From Streptomyces sp. WMMB 322 (GTDB taxonomy: Bacteria > Actinomycetota > Actinomycetes > Streptomycetales > Streptomycetaceae), in contig NZ_FMHI01000001.1 in NCBI RefSeq assembly GCF_900090145.1, forward strand, positions 248,001 through 312,000: a stretch of 64,000 nucleotides of DNA. Reading direction: 5' to 3'. Position numbers and translations under genes: made by a program. Below are positions 1-7,497 of the stretch, in pieces. Numbering within the stretch: the first letter of the stretch is position 1; every line of letters begins with the position of its first letter. The notes beneath the pieces are model-generated. The model made no database searches. It saw only the letters and a list, made by a program, of their open reading frames with translations, and was not told the DNA's origin.

Positions 1-113
1 CGGCGGCCGTGGCGGCCGGCGCCGTCGAGGTCGGCAGCAAGGAACTGGTGCAACGGCTGACCGACGCGGGTCTCAGGCGCCCCAAGAGGCGGGGGCCGTC
101 GAGGGGCACGTGA
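1..113 (+). CDS. 3' end of an unidentified protein (partial)
   Basis: Reading codons from base 3 gives an open frame of 36 residues ending in TGA at 111-113. The visible tail has a helical stretch (AVEVGSKELVQRLTDAGL) followed by a basic Arg/Lys/Gly tail ending RGPSRGT. The start lies outside the window. I do not recognise the family. The last 41 bases overlap, tail to tail, the 3' end of the MFS gene on the other strand. It could be a chance open frame, but the amphipathic composition and GC-biased codons favour a real C-terminus. Confidence 0.4.
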   Translation, partial: AAVAAGAVEVGSKELVQRLTDAGLRRPKRRGPSRGT

Positions 114-1284
114 CGCCGGGCCGCCGGCGGGACCGCCGCCGCAGCGTGAGCGAGGCGAGAGCCGTGGTGGCCACGGCCGCGGACGCGAGTGCGGCGCCCG
201 TCCATGCCACCGCCTGGTAGCCCCATCCGGCGCTGATGACCAGGCCGCCCAGCCACGGGCCGAGGGTGTTGCCGATGTTGAACGACGACGTCGTGGTGGC
301 CCCCGCCAGCGTCGGCGCGGCATCGGCGACTTCGAACATGCGGGCGTTCAGCGCCGGAGCCGCCGTGAACGCCGCCACTCCCAGCAGCACCGCCAGCGCG
401 ACCGCCGCCACCGGGCTGCGGGCCAGGACCGCGAGCAGCGCCAGAGTGACGGCCGAGGCCGCGATGCCGCCGTACATCGTGCCGAACAGGTGACCGTCGG
501 CGATCCGCCCGCCGACGGCGGTGCCTATGAGCCCGCCGAGCCCGAAGAGGGCCAGCACGGTGGGGAGCCGGTTCTCGTCCATGCCGGCCACGTCCGTCAG
601 GAGCGGGCCGAGGTACGAGAAGACGGCGAAGACGGCGGCGGCGTTGAGCGCGATCGTGACGACATTGAGCCATACCTGCCTGTCCGCGTAGATGCGCAGT
701 TCGCGGCGGAGCCGCGGCTTCTGCGCACCTCTCCCGGGCTCCGTCCGCGGAACGAGCGCGACCACCCCGGCCAGGGCGATCGCCGACATCGCCGCCACCG
801 CCCAGAACGCCGAGCGCCACCCCGCGTGCTGCCCCAGCAGCGAACCGGCGGGCACACCGAGGATGTTGGCGATGCTGAGGCCGCCGATCATGACCGCCAT
901 GGCGCGGGCCCGGGCGTCCACCGGCACCAGCGACATCGCGACCGCGGCACCCACCGCCCAGAAACCCGCGCAGGCGAGGGCGCTGACCACGCGGGAGGCG
1001 AAGAGCACCCCGTACGTGGGTGCGAGAGCACCGGCGACCTGGCCGAGGCCGAACGCGGTCAGCAGCACGACCAGCGTCAGGCGGCGCGGCAGCCGCAGCG
1101 TGAGGGCCGCGAGGAGCGGAGCACCCACGACCATCCCGACCGCGAAGGCGGACACCAGGAGCCCGGCCCTGGGAATGGAGACGTTCAGATCACGGGCGAG
1201 CGGCTGGAGCAGCCCGGCGAGCATGAATTCGGAGGTACCCAGCGCGAAGACCGACAGCCCCAGAACGTGGACGCCCAGCGGCAT
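73..1284 (-). CDS. Cmx/CmrA-type MFS drug exporter
   Basis: This is a 403-residue major facilitator superfamily protein of the DHA1 drug:proton antiporter class, an inner-membrane protein with about 12 hydrophobic segments. The N-terminus has the segment VFALGTSEFMLAGLL (about residues 12-26), and SAFAVGMVVGAPLLAAL follows. These are characteristic of the Cmx/CmrA chloramphenicol exporter branch and of AraJ-like carriers. The frame stays open upstream for another 150 codons, but that part is Pro/Arg/Gly-rich and non-conserved, so I chose the ATG at 1284, where the first membrane helix begins. Chloramphenicol is the usual family label; the real substrate cannot be read from sequence. It stands alone, with 522 bases upstream to the next gene. 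Confidence 0.85.
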   Translation of the reverse strand: MPLGVHVLGLSVFALGTSEFMLAGLLQPLARDLNVSIPRAGLLVSAFAVGMVVGAPLLAALTLRLPRRLTLVVLLTAFGLGQVAGALAPTYGVLFASRVVSALACAGFWAVGAAVAMSLVPVDARARAMAVMIGGLSIANILGVPAGSLLGQHAGWRSAFWAVAAMSAIALAGVVALVPRTEPGRGAQKPRLRRELRIYADRQVWLNVVTIALNAAAVFAVFSYLGPLLTDVAGMDENRLPTVLALFGLGGLIGTAVGGRIADGHLFGTMYGGIAASAVTLALLAVLARSPVAAVALAVLLGVAAFTAAPALNARMFEVADAAPTLAGATTTSSFNIGNTLGPWLGGLVISAGWGYQAVAWTGAALASAAVATTALASLTLRRRSRRRPGVTCPSTAPASWGA

Positions 1285-1806
1285 GCGGCTCCGTGACGGA
1301 CGGGGGCCCGAACGGCCGCGCGCGGGACGGGACGGACCGCGGCCCGACGCACCCGACGACGCAGCGCCGGGCACGCCGGACGGTCCGGCGCGGCCCGGTC
1401 CGGTGTGGTCCGAGCCCTCGTGTGCGGGGCCGCCGGCGTGTGCGGGGCCGGAGCGGGGGTCCGCCACCTTTCGCGTGTCCGGCCCTGCCTGGGCACCGGG
1501 TGATTCGGGGGGCATGCCAGGCACCAACCACCGCGCGCGGCCTCGCATTCCGGGCCGGGGCGGAGCGGCGCACTTCAGGGGGCGCTGTTCATCGGGCGCA
1601 GGGGGGCTGGGAGTTCGGGCGTACGGGGGTTGGGAGTCCGGGCGTACGGGGGCGGGGGGTTCGGGCCTACGGGGGCTGGGAGTGGGTTCTCGGGACGGAC
1701 GGGTGCGCAGGAGGGGCCGGACACCGCCGGGGCCGGGCACGTCCCCGGAACGCCTCGGAGGCGCGCTCGCCGGACATGCCCCACGCCTCAGGGGAGCCGG
1801 AAGGCC
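1285..1806. other. Long GC-rich intergenic region upstream of the MFS gene
   Basis: No credible gene is seen in these 522 bases. The open frames on both strands are Arg/Pro/Gly-rich. The stretch must hold the promoter of the MFS exporter (reading leftward), and it contains a short tandem repeat, listed separately. I could not place a convincing -10/-35 pair. Confidence 0.6.
1602..1693. repeat. 23-bp tandem repeat, four copies
   Basis: Four head-to-tail 23-bp units start at 1602, 1625, 1648 and 1671. The pattern is a G5 run, then (C/T)TGGGAGT, then TCGGGCGTAC. Copies 1 and 2 differ at two positions, copy 3 is more diverged, and copy 4 decays after its first half. The period is not a multiple of three, which agrees with a non-coding location between the MFS and DinB-like genes. 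Confidence 0.85.
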
Positions 1807-2370
1807 TCAGGGGCGCCGGCCGAGGAGCGCCACCAGCCGGTCCTGCGGCACCGCGTCGTCCGGAACCGGTACCGGCGGGTCGAAGATCCCGCTCTCGTGC
1901 CAGCTCTCGGCCTGCGGTGCGACATGCTCGTAGACCGCGTCGGCGAGTTCGTCCGGCATCCGCGACCGCACGCCGATGCCCTGCGCCAGGTCCCAGCCGT
2001 GCACGGCCAGGTCCGTCGTCATCTGCCAGCCGAACTCGGTCGCCGGTGTCTTGCCGCCGGTGACGTGCACGCTCCCGCGGAGCGCCCCTTTCCGGTGGAA
2101 CGCCGAGCGTGACGCGCTGCCGGCCTGCTCCCACATCGCCACCGGGGCGTCGCCGACCACGTCGCCGTCGAAGCGGTCGCCGACCTCGGCGAGCGTCTCG
2201 CCGTTCAGCAGGTGCGGGGCCCAAAGGTGCTCGCCGACAAGGTGGTTGACCAGCTCCCGCACGTTCCACTCGCTGCACGGGGTGGGGTCCTCCCACTGCC
2301 GTTCCCCGACTTCGTGGACGAGCCGGTCCCATTCCTTGAAGGCCGTGTCGAAGGCGTCGATCAGTTCCAT
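1807..2370 (-). CDS. TIGR03086-like DinB/mycothiol-dependent-isomerase fold protein
   Basis: This is a 187-residue predicted cytosolic four-helix-bundle protein. The signature PTPCSEWNVRELVNHLVGEH (about residues 29-48) is typical of the actinobacterial maleylpyruvate-isomerase/DinB group that includes TIGR03086. His43 in the NHL motif and Asp120/His124 in TDLAVHGWDL are the likely divalent-metal ligands. Known members of the wider fold bind metal and use mycothiol; for this subgroup no reaction is established. The length matches the family. It is monocistronic, with ATG at 2370. Confidence 0.8.
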   Translation of the reverse strand: MELIDAFDTAFKEWDRLVHEVGERQWEDPTPCSEWNVRELVNHLVGEHLWAPHLLNGETLAEVGDRFDGDVVGDAPVAMWEQAGSASRSAFHRKGALRGSVHVTGGKTPATEFGWQMTTDLAVHGWDLAQGIGVRSRMPDELADAVYEHVAPQAESWHESGIFDPPVPVPDDAVPQDRLVALLGRRP

Positions 2371-2885
2371 GCGTCAATCGTGCGCCCGCTGCCCGGCTCG
2401 GCATCCCGGGTGACCCGTACGGGGCGCGGCCGGGTGACGGCGGCGTTCCCGTGGCGGGGGCGGCGGGACGGCCCGTCACGAGTCGGTGTGACGCAGGTCT
2501 CACTGACAAATGTCATACGTGAGGAGCTGCAGGCACGTGTAGCGGGTGCCCTGCCGCACCGTGGCAGGACGCAACGCGCGGTCCACGAGCCGCGCGTGCT
2601 CGGGGGAGTGCCGGGGCGCCCGAGGCGGGTGACATGGCCTGCCGTCATGCCGGTGGCGTCGCTGCCGGACATGACTGTCACGTGTCACCCGTCCGGCGTC
2701 CCGGCACCGCGTCCAGTGGTGGCGCTCCCGTCCACCCGCGCCACGTCGGCCCGCCCCACGCCGACCGCCCTCAGGTCGGCCGCGCCTCACGTCCGCCCGC
2801 CCCACGCCGGCCGCGCCGCACCGGCGCGTGCTGCCGCGCGGGCTCACCCAACCGGCGCAACCCCCCTCCGGCCCCTGCTTCCCCC
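2371..2885. other. Intergenic region with one palindromic site
   Basis: These 515 bases lie between the start of the DinB-like gene and the stop of the membrane protein downstream of the sigma factor. I see no protein-coding gene. The right half is very C-rich on the top strand. One notable short palindrome sits at 2504-2515 (TGACAAATGTCA) inside an imperfect outer pair CTCAC/GTGAG (2499-2523). Its distance from the ATG at 2370 (about 135 bases) would allow it to control the DinB-like gene. Confidence 0.5.
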
Positions 2886-3554
2886 TTACTTCCCCGGCTT
2901 CTCGGCGTCCGAGCAGAGCCGGACCTCGGTGGAGTTCCTGGTACGCACACCCGGCAGCCAGCCCTCGAACCGCTTGCCTCCGCCGCCCCCGGCTGCCTTC
3001 TCGACCCGGTACCACCGCGTGGAGGACAGCCCCTCCTCATCGGTCAGCAGCCGGCCGTCGGTGACGACGCACGTCGCCGTCAGCTCGTCGCCGTGCCAGA
3101 CGCGGCCCGCCGAATTGCCGGGATCCCCGTAGGGCTCGTACGGGTTCTTCGCGACCCGCAGCGCGCACTCCAGGGTGCGCAGCTCACGGCACGCCTTCTC
3201 CACGTTGTGAACCCGCAGCGTGACGGCGCCCGGCCGGGCGGGTGCGTCCGCCCCGGACGAGGGCTTCCCCCCGGAAGGACCCTGGACGGAACCGGACCCC
3301 GTGGAGGGCGCGACCAGCCACCACGTACCGCAGAGGACGAGTACCACCGCGGCGGCTGCCACAGCGATCACGGTCATGGGCAGCGGGCGGCGTGCACGAC
3401 CGCCCGCGCGCCCCGTCGAAGCGGCAGGGGTGACGTCCTCGCGCGGCGTGCGCACCCGCTCCCAGAGCCCGTCCGGCACCTCGATCGCGGCCTCGGCGTC
3501 CCGGAGTTGCTCGCGGAGGGCCGCGGCGGTCTCCTCACGTCGTTCAGCACGCAT
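2886..3554 (-). CDS. Single-pass membrane protein coupled to the sigma factor (anti-sigma-like)
   Basis: This is a 222-residue protein with a charged N-terminal cytosolic part (about 1-60: RERREETAAALREQLRDAE, then a Gly/Arg linker), one transmembrane helix (about 61-83, TVIAVAAAAVVLVLCGTWW), and an extracytoplasmic C-terminal half with Cys residues that may pair. Its ATG at 3554 lies inside the 3' end of the sigma-factor gene (11-base overlap), so the two are translationally coupled. Placement and topology suggest a membrane partner or anti-sigma factor. The zinc anti-sigma motif HxxxCxxC is absent, so it is not a classical ZAS protein. Function is inferred from context only. Confidence 0.75.
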   Translation of the reverse strand: MRAERREETAAALREQLRDAEAAIEVPDGLWERVRTPREDVTPAASTGRAGGRARRPLPMTVIAVAAAAVVLVLCGTWWLVAPSTGSGSVQGPSGGKPSSGADAPARPGAVTLRVHNVEKACRELRTLECALRVAKNPYEPYGDPGNSAGRVWHGDELTATCVVTDGRLLTDEEGLSSTRWYRVEKAAGGGGGKRFEGWLPGVRTRNSTEVRLCSDAEKPGK

Positions 3555-4275
3555 GGCGTTCCCCTCCCGGGCGGTCCGTGCGGCCTGGCCCGTCCTTTCG
3601 GCCGTCCCCGTCCGTGCGGTCTCTTCGGCCGTCCCCGTCCGTGCGGTCGGCGCGGTCCGCAGGCGCCGGCTGTTCCGGGTGGCCCGGCTGCCGGCTCAGC
3701 GAACTCCGCAGCTTGTCCAGCGCACGCCGCCGGGTCAGTGCGACCGTGCCGCGGTGCAGGCCGAGGATCCTCGCCGCCTGGTCGATCGTGTAGCCGTCCA
3801 GGTCCACCAGTACGACGACACCGGCCTGCCGCACGGTCAACTGCCGCAGCAGACGCACGGTTTCGAGCTCCGCGGTCCGCCGTTCCACGCCGCCGTCGTC
3901 CCACTGCGCGCCCGGCGGCGACCCTGCCCCCGCTCTCGCCGCGCCGGTCCCGCCGCCGGTCCCGCTCCCGCTCTCGCCGGTGAACTCGACGTCAGCGACG
4001 AGCACTTGGCGCTTCTCCTTGCGCCAGGTGTCGCGGATCACGCTGAGGAGGCAGGAGAAGGCGTACGCGTAGGGCTCGGGGTGCGCGAGGAACTTCCCCG
4101 GCCCGGCGGCCAGTTTGAGATACACCTCGTGCACGGCGTCCTCCGCCGACTGCCGGGACCCGGCGAGCATGGCGGCACGCCGGTAGAGCCGGTGGAGCAG
4201 TCCGCAGAAGACGTCGTCGAACGACGGGTCGGGAGAGTGGGCGTCCTCGCCGGTGGCGGTGGAAGAAGTGACCAC
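3544..4275 (-). CDS. ECF-type RNA polymerase sigma factor
   Basis: This is a 243-residue sigma-70 family protein. Region 2 is FDDVFCGLLHRLYRRAAMLA..SAEDAVHEVYLKL to VIRDTWRKEKR. Region 4 is LRQLTVRQAGVVVLVDLDGYTIDQAARILGLHRGTVALTRRRALDKLR, a clear helix-turn-helix. A Gly/Ser/Ala linker joins them. I chose GTG at 4275 because AGAGGATC lies about 10 bases upstream and upstream residues in this frame are low-complexity; a longer 308-residue reading exists. The C-terminal tail after region 4 carries a tandem peptide DRTDGDGR produced by a DNA duplication. It is followed by the overlapping membrane protein, as expected for a sigma/anti-sigma pair. Confidence 0.85.
   Translation of the reverse strand: MVTSSTATGEDAHSPDPSFDDVFCGLLHRLYRRAAMLAGSRQSAEDAVHEVYLKLAAGPGKFLAHPEPYAYAFSCLLSVIRDTWRKEKRQVLVADVEFTGESGSGTGGGTGAARAGAGSPPGAQWDDGGVERRTAELETVRLLRQLTVRQAGVVVLVDLDGYTIDQAARILGLHRGTVALTRRRALDKLRSSLSRQPGHPEQPAPADRADRTDGDGRRDRTDGDGRKDGPGRTDRPGGERHAC
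3597..3650. repeat. 27-bp in-frame duplication in the sigma-factor tail
   Basis: Two adjacent 27-bp units (3597-3623 and 3624-3650) share TTCGGCCGTCCCCGTCCGTG and differ only in the last bases. Because the unit is nine codons, it adds a second DRTDGDGR(R/K) peptide to the hydrophilic C-terminal tail without breaking the frame. Confidence 0.85.
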
Positions 4276-4596
4276 GTGGCCTGCGATCCTCTGTGAGTGG
4301 TCTCTTGGCGGATGTGAAGTCTGTCGATGTGCGGGGACGGGTGCGGCCTCGGGCGCGGGTGCGGGTGCGGTGCACGCGGTGACGGACGGCGCCGCCGGTG
4401 TGCCACGCGTGGGCGGCCGAGGCCCGCGCCGCGCGGGCTCGGGCATGCGGAGCTGCCGACTGCGCGCCATGCGCCCGTACGACTGCGCGCCATACGCCCG
4501 TACTTCGTGCCCCGCCGTGGGGGTTCGGCGTCCGTCCGGGCCGAGCCGGCAGCAAGGCTGCTGCCAACTCCGACCCGCCGCAAGTGGGTTCTTGAG
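4276..4596. other. Promoter region of the sigma/anti-sigma pair
   Basis: These 321 bases separate the HD-protein stop codon from the sigma-factor GTG. They must include the sigma-factor promoter, read leftward. Apart from the twin 23-bp repeat (listed separately) I see no gene or confident promoter boxes. Confidence 0.5.
4458..4503. repeat. Twin 23-bp tandem repeat upstream of the sigma factor
   Basis: Two adjacent 23-bp units (4458-4480 and 4481-4503) begin GACTGCGCGCCAT and end CGCCCGTAC. They differ at a single base (G versus A). They lie about 185-230 bases upstream of the sigma-factor start codon, in its presumed promoter region. Confidence 0.9.
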
Positions 4597-5412
4597 TCAA
4601 TCCCCCCTGACGAGCAGCTCCATCTCCGTCCGCAGATTGCGGCGCGCCACATGCTCCCACCGATCCTGCGCGTAGGGGGTGCGGAACAGGTGCGGCAGTC
4701 CCAGGAGTTGACGCAGCACCTCCGCGCGCCCCTCCAGGAACGCGCTGTCCGGCACGAAGCCGTACTCCCTGCGCACCGCTGCCGCGTACTGCGCATAGTC
4801 GCCGGGCGACCCGGCCAGCACGGCGAGGTCGGCGTCGCACAGCAACTCACCGTTGATGTCGCCCGGTTCGGGGTCGTGGCTGACGGTCAGGCGCACCAGC
4901 CGGGCGACTTCGTCCGTACGGGCCCGGGACACCCCCGCCTCGGGAAGCGCCCGTCCGGCGAGGGCAGCGCTGCGTTCCTCGTTCTCGCTGCGGTCGGGGC
5001 GGTAGACGGCGTCGTGGAACCAGGCCGCGAGCAGCACGGCGTCGACGTCCGCTCCCCGGGTGTGCGGGGCGAGTTCGTCGACCCGGTCCAGGACGTCCAG
5101 CAGATGGTCCGTGGTGTGGTAGTGGCGCTGGGGCTCCGACCAGCGGTCGATCAGGTTCTGCCCGTACGGGACGGGGTCCGGCTCCTCCTCGCCGTCCCTG
5201 GCGCTGACGAGCAGCGCGTTCCACCGCGAGAGCAGCCGGTCGCGGATGCCTCGGCCGGGCCCCTCGGCGGTCCCGGACGTCTGCGATGTCCCGCCGTTCT
5301 CCGGTGCGTCGCCCGCCCCGGACGTCCCGGAGGCCCCGGGCGCCCCGCCGGCGGGGTGGCGTGCGGGTGCGGGACGGGCGGCCCCGGCTCCGGAATCGTC
5401 GTCTGTCGCCAT
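4597..5412 (-). CDS. HD-superfamily metal-dependent phosphohydrolase
   Basis: From ATG 5412 this is 271 residues. A disordered Gly/Ala/Pro/Thr-rich N-terminus of about 50 residues precedes the catalytic part. Metal-binding signatures are RHYHTTDHLLDVLDRVDEL and LLAAWFHDAVY (the HD pair), with a later Asp in CDADLAVLAG. This is the arrangement of COG4339-type predicted HD phosphohydrolases. The substrate is unknown; related HD proteins hydrolyse phosphate esters such as nucleotides. An in-frame GTG at 5448 is an alternative start, and neither start has a strong ribosome-binding site. It probably forms its own unit, 160 bases from the GNAT gene. Confidence 0.75.
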   Translation of the reverse strand: MATDDDSGAGAARPAPARHPAGGAPGASGTSGAGDAPENGGTSQTSGTAEGPGRGIRDRLLSRWNALLVSARDGEEEPDPVPYGQNLIDRWSEPQRHYHTTDHLLDVLDRVDELAPHTRGADVDAVLLAAWFHDAVYRPDRSENEERSAALAGRALPEAGVSRARTDEVARLVRLTVSHDPEPGDINGELLCDADLAVLAGSPGDYAQYAAAVRREYGFVPDSAFLEGRAEVLRQLLGLPHLFRTPYAQDRWEHVARRNLRTEMELLVRGD

Positions 5413-5477
5413 GGAGGCGATTGTGCCCGCCACGCGGGCGCCGGCCACAGGAGCCGGACGAGCCCCGCGACCCGCGA

Positions 5478-5510
<33 letters not shown>

Positions 5511-5572
5511 CGGCGGCGTCGGGCGGAGGGGACCTGTCGCGGGACGGTGGCGGCGCGGTGATCCGGAAGGGA

Positions 5573-6163
5573 TCAGCCGGGAGACGTGATCGCCCAGCGG
5601 TCGTGATCGCGCCACTGGCCGTCGACGAGCTGGAAGGCAGGTGAGTGGCCTTCCAGCCGGAACCCCAGACGCTCCACGAGCCTGGACGAACGGACGTTCC
5701 CGGGCTGGATGTTGGCCTCGAGGCGGTGGAGACCCAGCTCCTCGAACGCGTGACGGATCACGAGCCCCAGCCCTTCGGTCATATAGCCGCGGCCGGTGGT
5801 GGACGCGTACGCGACGTAGCCCAGGGCGCCGCTTTGCAGGGAGCCCCGCACGATGTTGTTGATGTTGGCGGCCCCCACGATCCGGTGCCCGTGTGCGGAA
5901 CACTCCGCGCGGTCGCCGGTCCCCGCGGCGCCGTCGCCCGTTCCGCAGAGGCAGATCACGAAGCCTTCATGGGTCGGCAGGCCGCAGCGGGCGACGTAGT
6001 CGGCGAACGCCTCGGGGGTCGGCTCCCGCCGGGGAATCCACGGCCTGTGCAGCTCGGCGCTCTCCTGGAGCCGGGCGGTGATTTCCGCGTAGTCGTCGTG
6101 CCCGACGTGCCTGATCGCCACGCGAGGTCCGCGGAGAAGCCAGGGTGCTTGTGGGGTCGGCAT
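5573..6163 (-). CDS. RimJ/RimL-type GNAT N-acetyltransferase
   Basis: This is a 196-residue acetyl-CoA-dependent N-acetyltransferase. The GNAT core is visible: beta-strand segment VGAANINNIVRG, then LGYVAYASTTGRGYMTEGL, whose RGYMTEG is the acetyl-CoA pyrophosphate-binding loop, then HAFEELGLHRLEANIQPGN and SSRLVERLGFRLEG. This layout is that of the Acetyltransf_3 (ribosomal-protein Ser/Ala acetyltransferase-like) branch. The true acceptor is unknown. The ATG at 6163 was chosen over an upstream start because the preceding 22 residues are not GNAT-like and contain a short GAAGTCGTC repeat at DNA level. Confidence 0.85.
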   Translation of the reverse strand: MPTPQAPWLLRGPRVAIRHVGHDDYAEITARLQESAELHRPWIPRREPTPEAFADYVARCGLPTHEGFVICLCGTGDGAAGTGDRAECSAHGHRIVGAANINNIVRGSLQSGALGYVAYASTTGRGYMTEGLGLVIRHAFEELGLHRLEANIQPGNVRSSRLVERLGFRLEGHSPAFQLVDGQWRDHDRWAITSPG

Positions 6164-6392
6164 CGCTCGAAGTCGTCCGTCGGGACCGGAAGTCGTCGGA
6201 AGTCGTCGGCAGGGAAGCGGAGTCGGCAATGCTACGGACCCCGCTGCCTCGGGTGTCCGGCGCCCCCACCCCCGGCTCCGGCCCCGTCCCCGACTGCGTG
6301 GTCGCGGGCCGAAGCCGGCAGGCCGGACCCGGGCGGCGGCAGGTTCCGGTGTGGCCCGGCCCGGGTGAACCGGACCGGACCGCGGGGCCGGG

Positions 6393-7184
6393 TCACATGG
6401 ACGGCTTGAGGACGACGAAGTCCGCGCCGAAGGGGTCGAGACAAACGGCCATGCGGCCGACGCCCTCCGCGTCCTCCGGGCCCATGACGACGTTCCCGCC
6501 GAGTCGGGTGACCTTCGCGATGGTCTCGTCGCAGTCGGTGGTGTGGAAGACGGGGTGCCAGAACGGGTTGCCGCCGGCCAGCGCGAGGGCCTCCTGCGGG
6601 ACCTCCATCAGGCCGCCGTGCATCCGCTCCTGCGGGGCGCCCGAGGGACCGATGATCGTGTACGTGCCGGCCTCCTCGCCGGGCATCGGCATGTCCGTGA
6701 ACTCCCAGCCGTACAGGCCCCGGTAGAAATCCTTCGCCGCGGCAGCCCCGGTCGTGTACAGCTCGACCCACATCAGGGAGCCGGGCTCGTCCACGACCTC
6801 CACGCCTTCCGTCTTGCCCGGCTGCCAGGCGGCGAACTGCGCGCCCTGCGGATCGGTGAACTGGGCCATGCGGCCTTGGTCGTTGACGTCGAACGGCTCG
6901 ACCCTGACCGTGCCTCCGGACTCCCGGACCTTCGACACCGCCGCATCCACGTCGGGCGTGCTGAAGTAGATCATCCAGGCCGAGCGCGCCCCCTCGTCGA
7001 GGGGCCCGAGGGCGGCGACGGTCCTGCCTTCGGACTTGAAGAGGCCGAACCCCTCCTCTCCCGACCCGAACGGCTGGAACGTCCAGCCGAAGACCCCGCC
7101 GTAGAAGGTCTTCGCGGCGGCGGAATCCCTCACACCGAGATCGAGCCAGCAGGGGGAGCCAACAGAAAAGTCAGTGGTGATCAT
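6393..7184 (-). CDS. Two-domain VOC (glyoxalase/bleomycin-resistance fold) protein
   Basis: This 263-residue protein is built of two tandem vicinal-oxygen-chelate domains. Domain 1 starts GSPCWLDLGVRDSAAAKTFYGGVFGWTF and ends near DPQGAQFAAWQPG. Domain 2 starts GSLMWVELYTTGAAAAKDFYRGLYGWEF and ends DPFGADFVVLKP. This repeat arrangement is that of the mycobacterial CFP30B/CFP32-like family and Streptomyces hydroxylase-annotated proteins. The reaction is unproven. The classical metal-binding His at each domain start is not conserved, so glyoxalase activity should not be assumed. Start ATG 7184 has AAGGGA about 8 bases upstream. Confidence 0.85.
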   Translation of the reverse strand: MITTDFSVGSPCWLDLGVRDSAAAKTFYGGVFGWTFQPFGSGEEGFGLFKSEGRTVAALGPLDEGARSAWMIYFSTPDVDAAVSKVRESGGTVRVEPFDVNDQGRMAQFTDPQGAQFAAWQPGKTEGVEVVDEPGSLMWVELYTTGAAAAKDFYRGLYGWEFTDMPMPGEEAGTYTIIGPSGAPQERMHGGLMEVPQEALALAGGNPFWHPVFHTTDCDETIAKVTRLGGNVVMGPEDAEGVGRMAVCLDPFGADFVVLKPSM

Positions 7185-7497
7185 GGCGATTCCCTTCGGG
7201 AGGTCCCTGACACGAAACAGGCTCCCACCGCCCACCGACACTCGCTCGCCGAGCGGGTGCCCCGTGCACCGGAACCGGCGCAAACCCGCTGCTCACAGCC
7301 CCGGAGGCGGCTCCGAGGGCCCGGAATCCGCCGTTTCCGGGCCAGCCGCCACCGCCCGCTGCCGCACAGCGGCGGGGCGTGCGGCCCGGAACGGCACGGA
7401 CCGCCACGGCCCGGTCCGGCCCCGGGTCCTCGACCTCGTGCGCCGGTGGTGCGCGGATCGGGCCCGCCCTCCGGCACCGGCATGGCCGACGCCCGTG
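7185..7497. other. Intergenic region, no gene seen
   Basis: These 313 bases lie between the VOC protein start and the epimerase stop codon. They should contain the VOC promoter. I see no coding frame with protein-like composition and no strong hairpin. Confidence 0.5.

Noticed and set aside
1602..1693. Possible CRISPR array
   Set aside because: Units are directly adjacent with no spacers, and no cas genes are present.
2361..3015. Open frames inside the 2371-2885 intergenic region
   Set aside because: They are Arg/Gly/Thr-rich, lack ribosome-binding sites, and overlap the palindromic site and flanking genes in the wrong frames.
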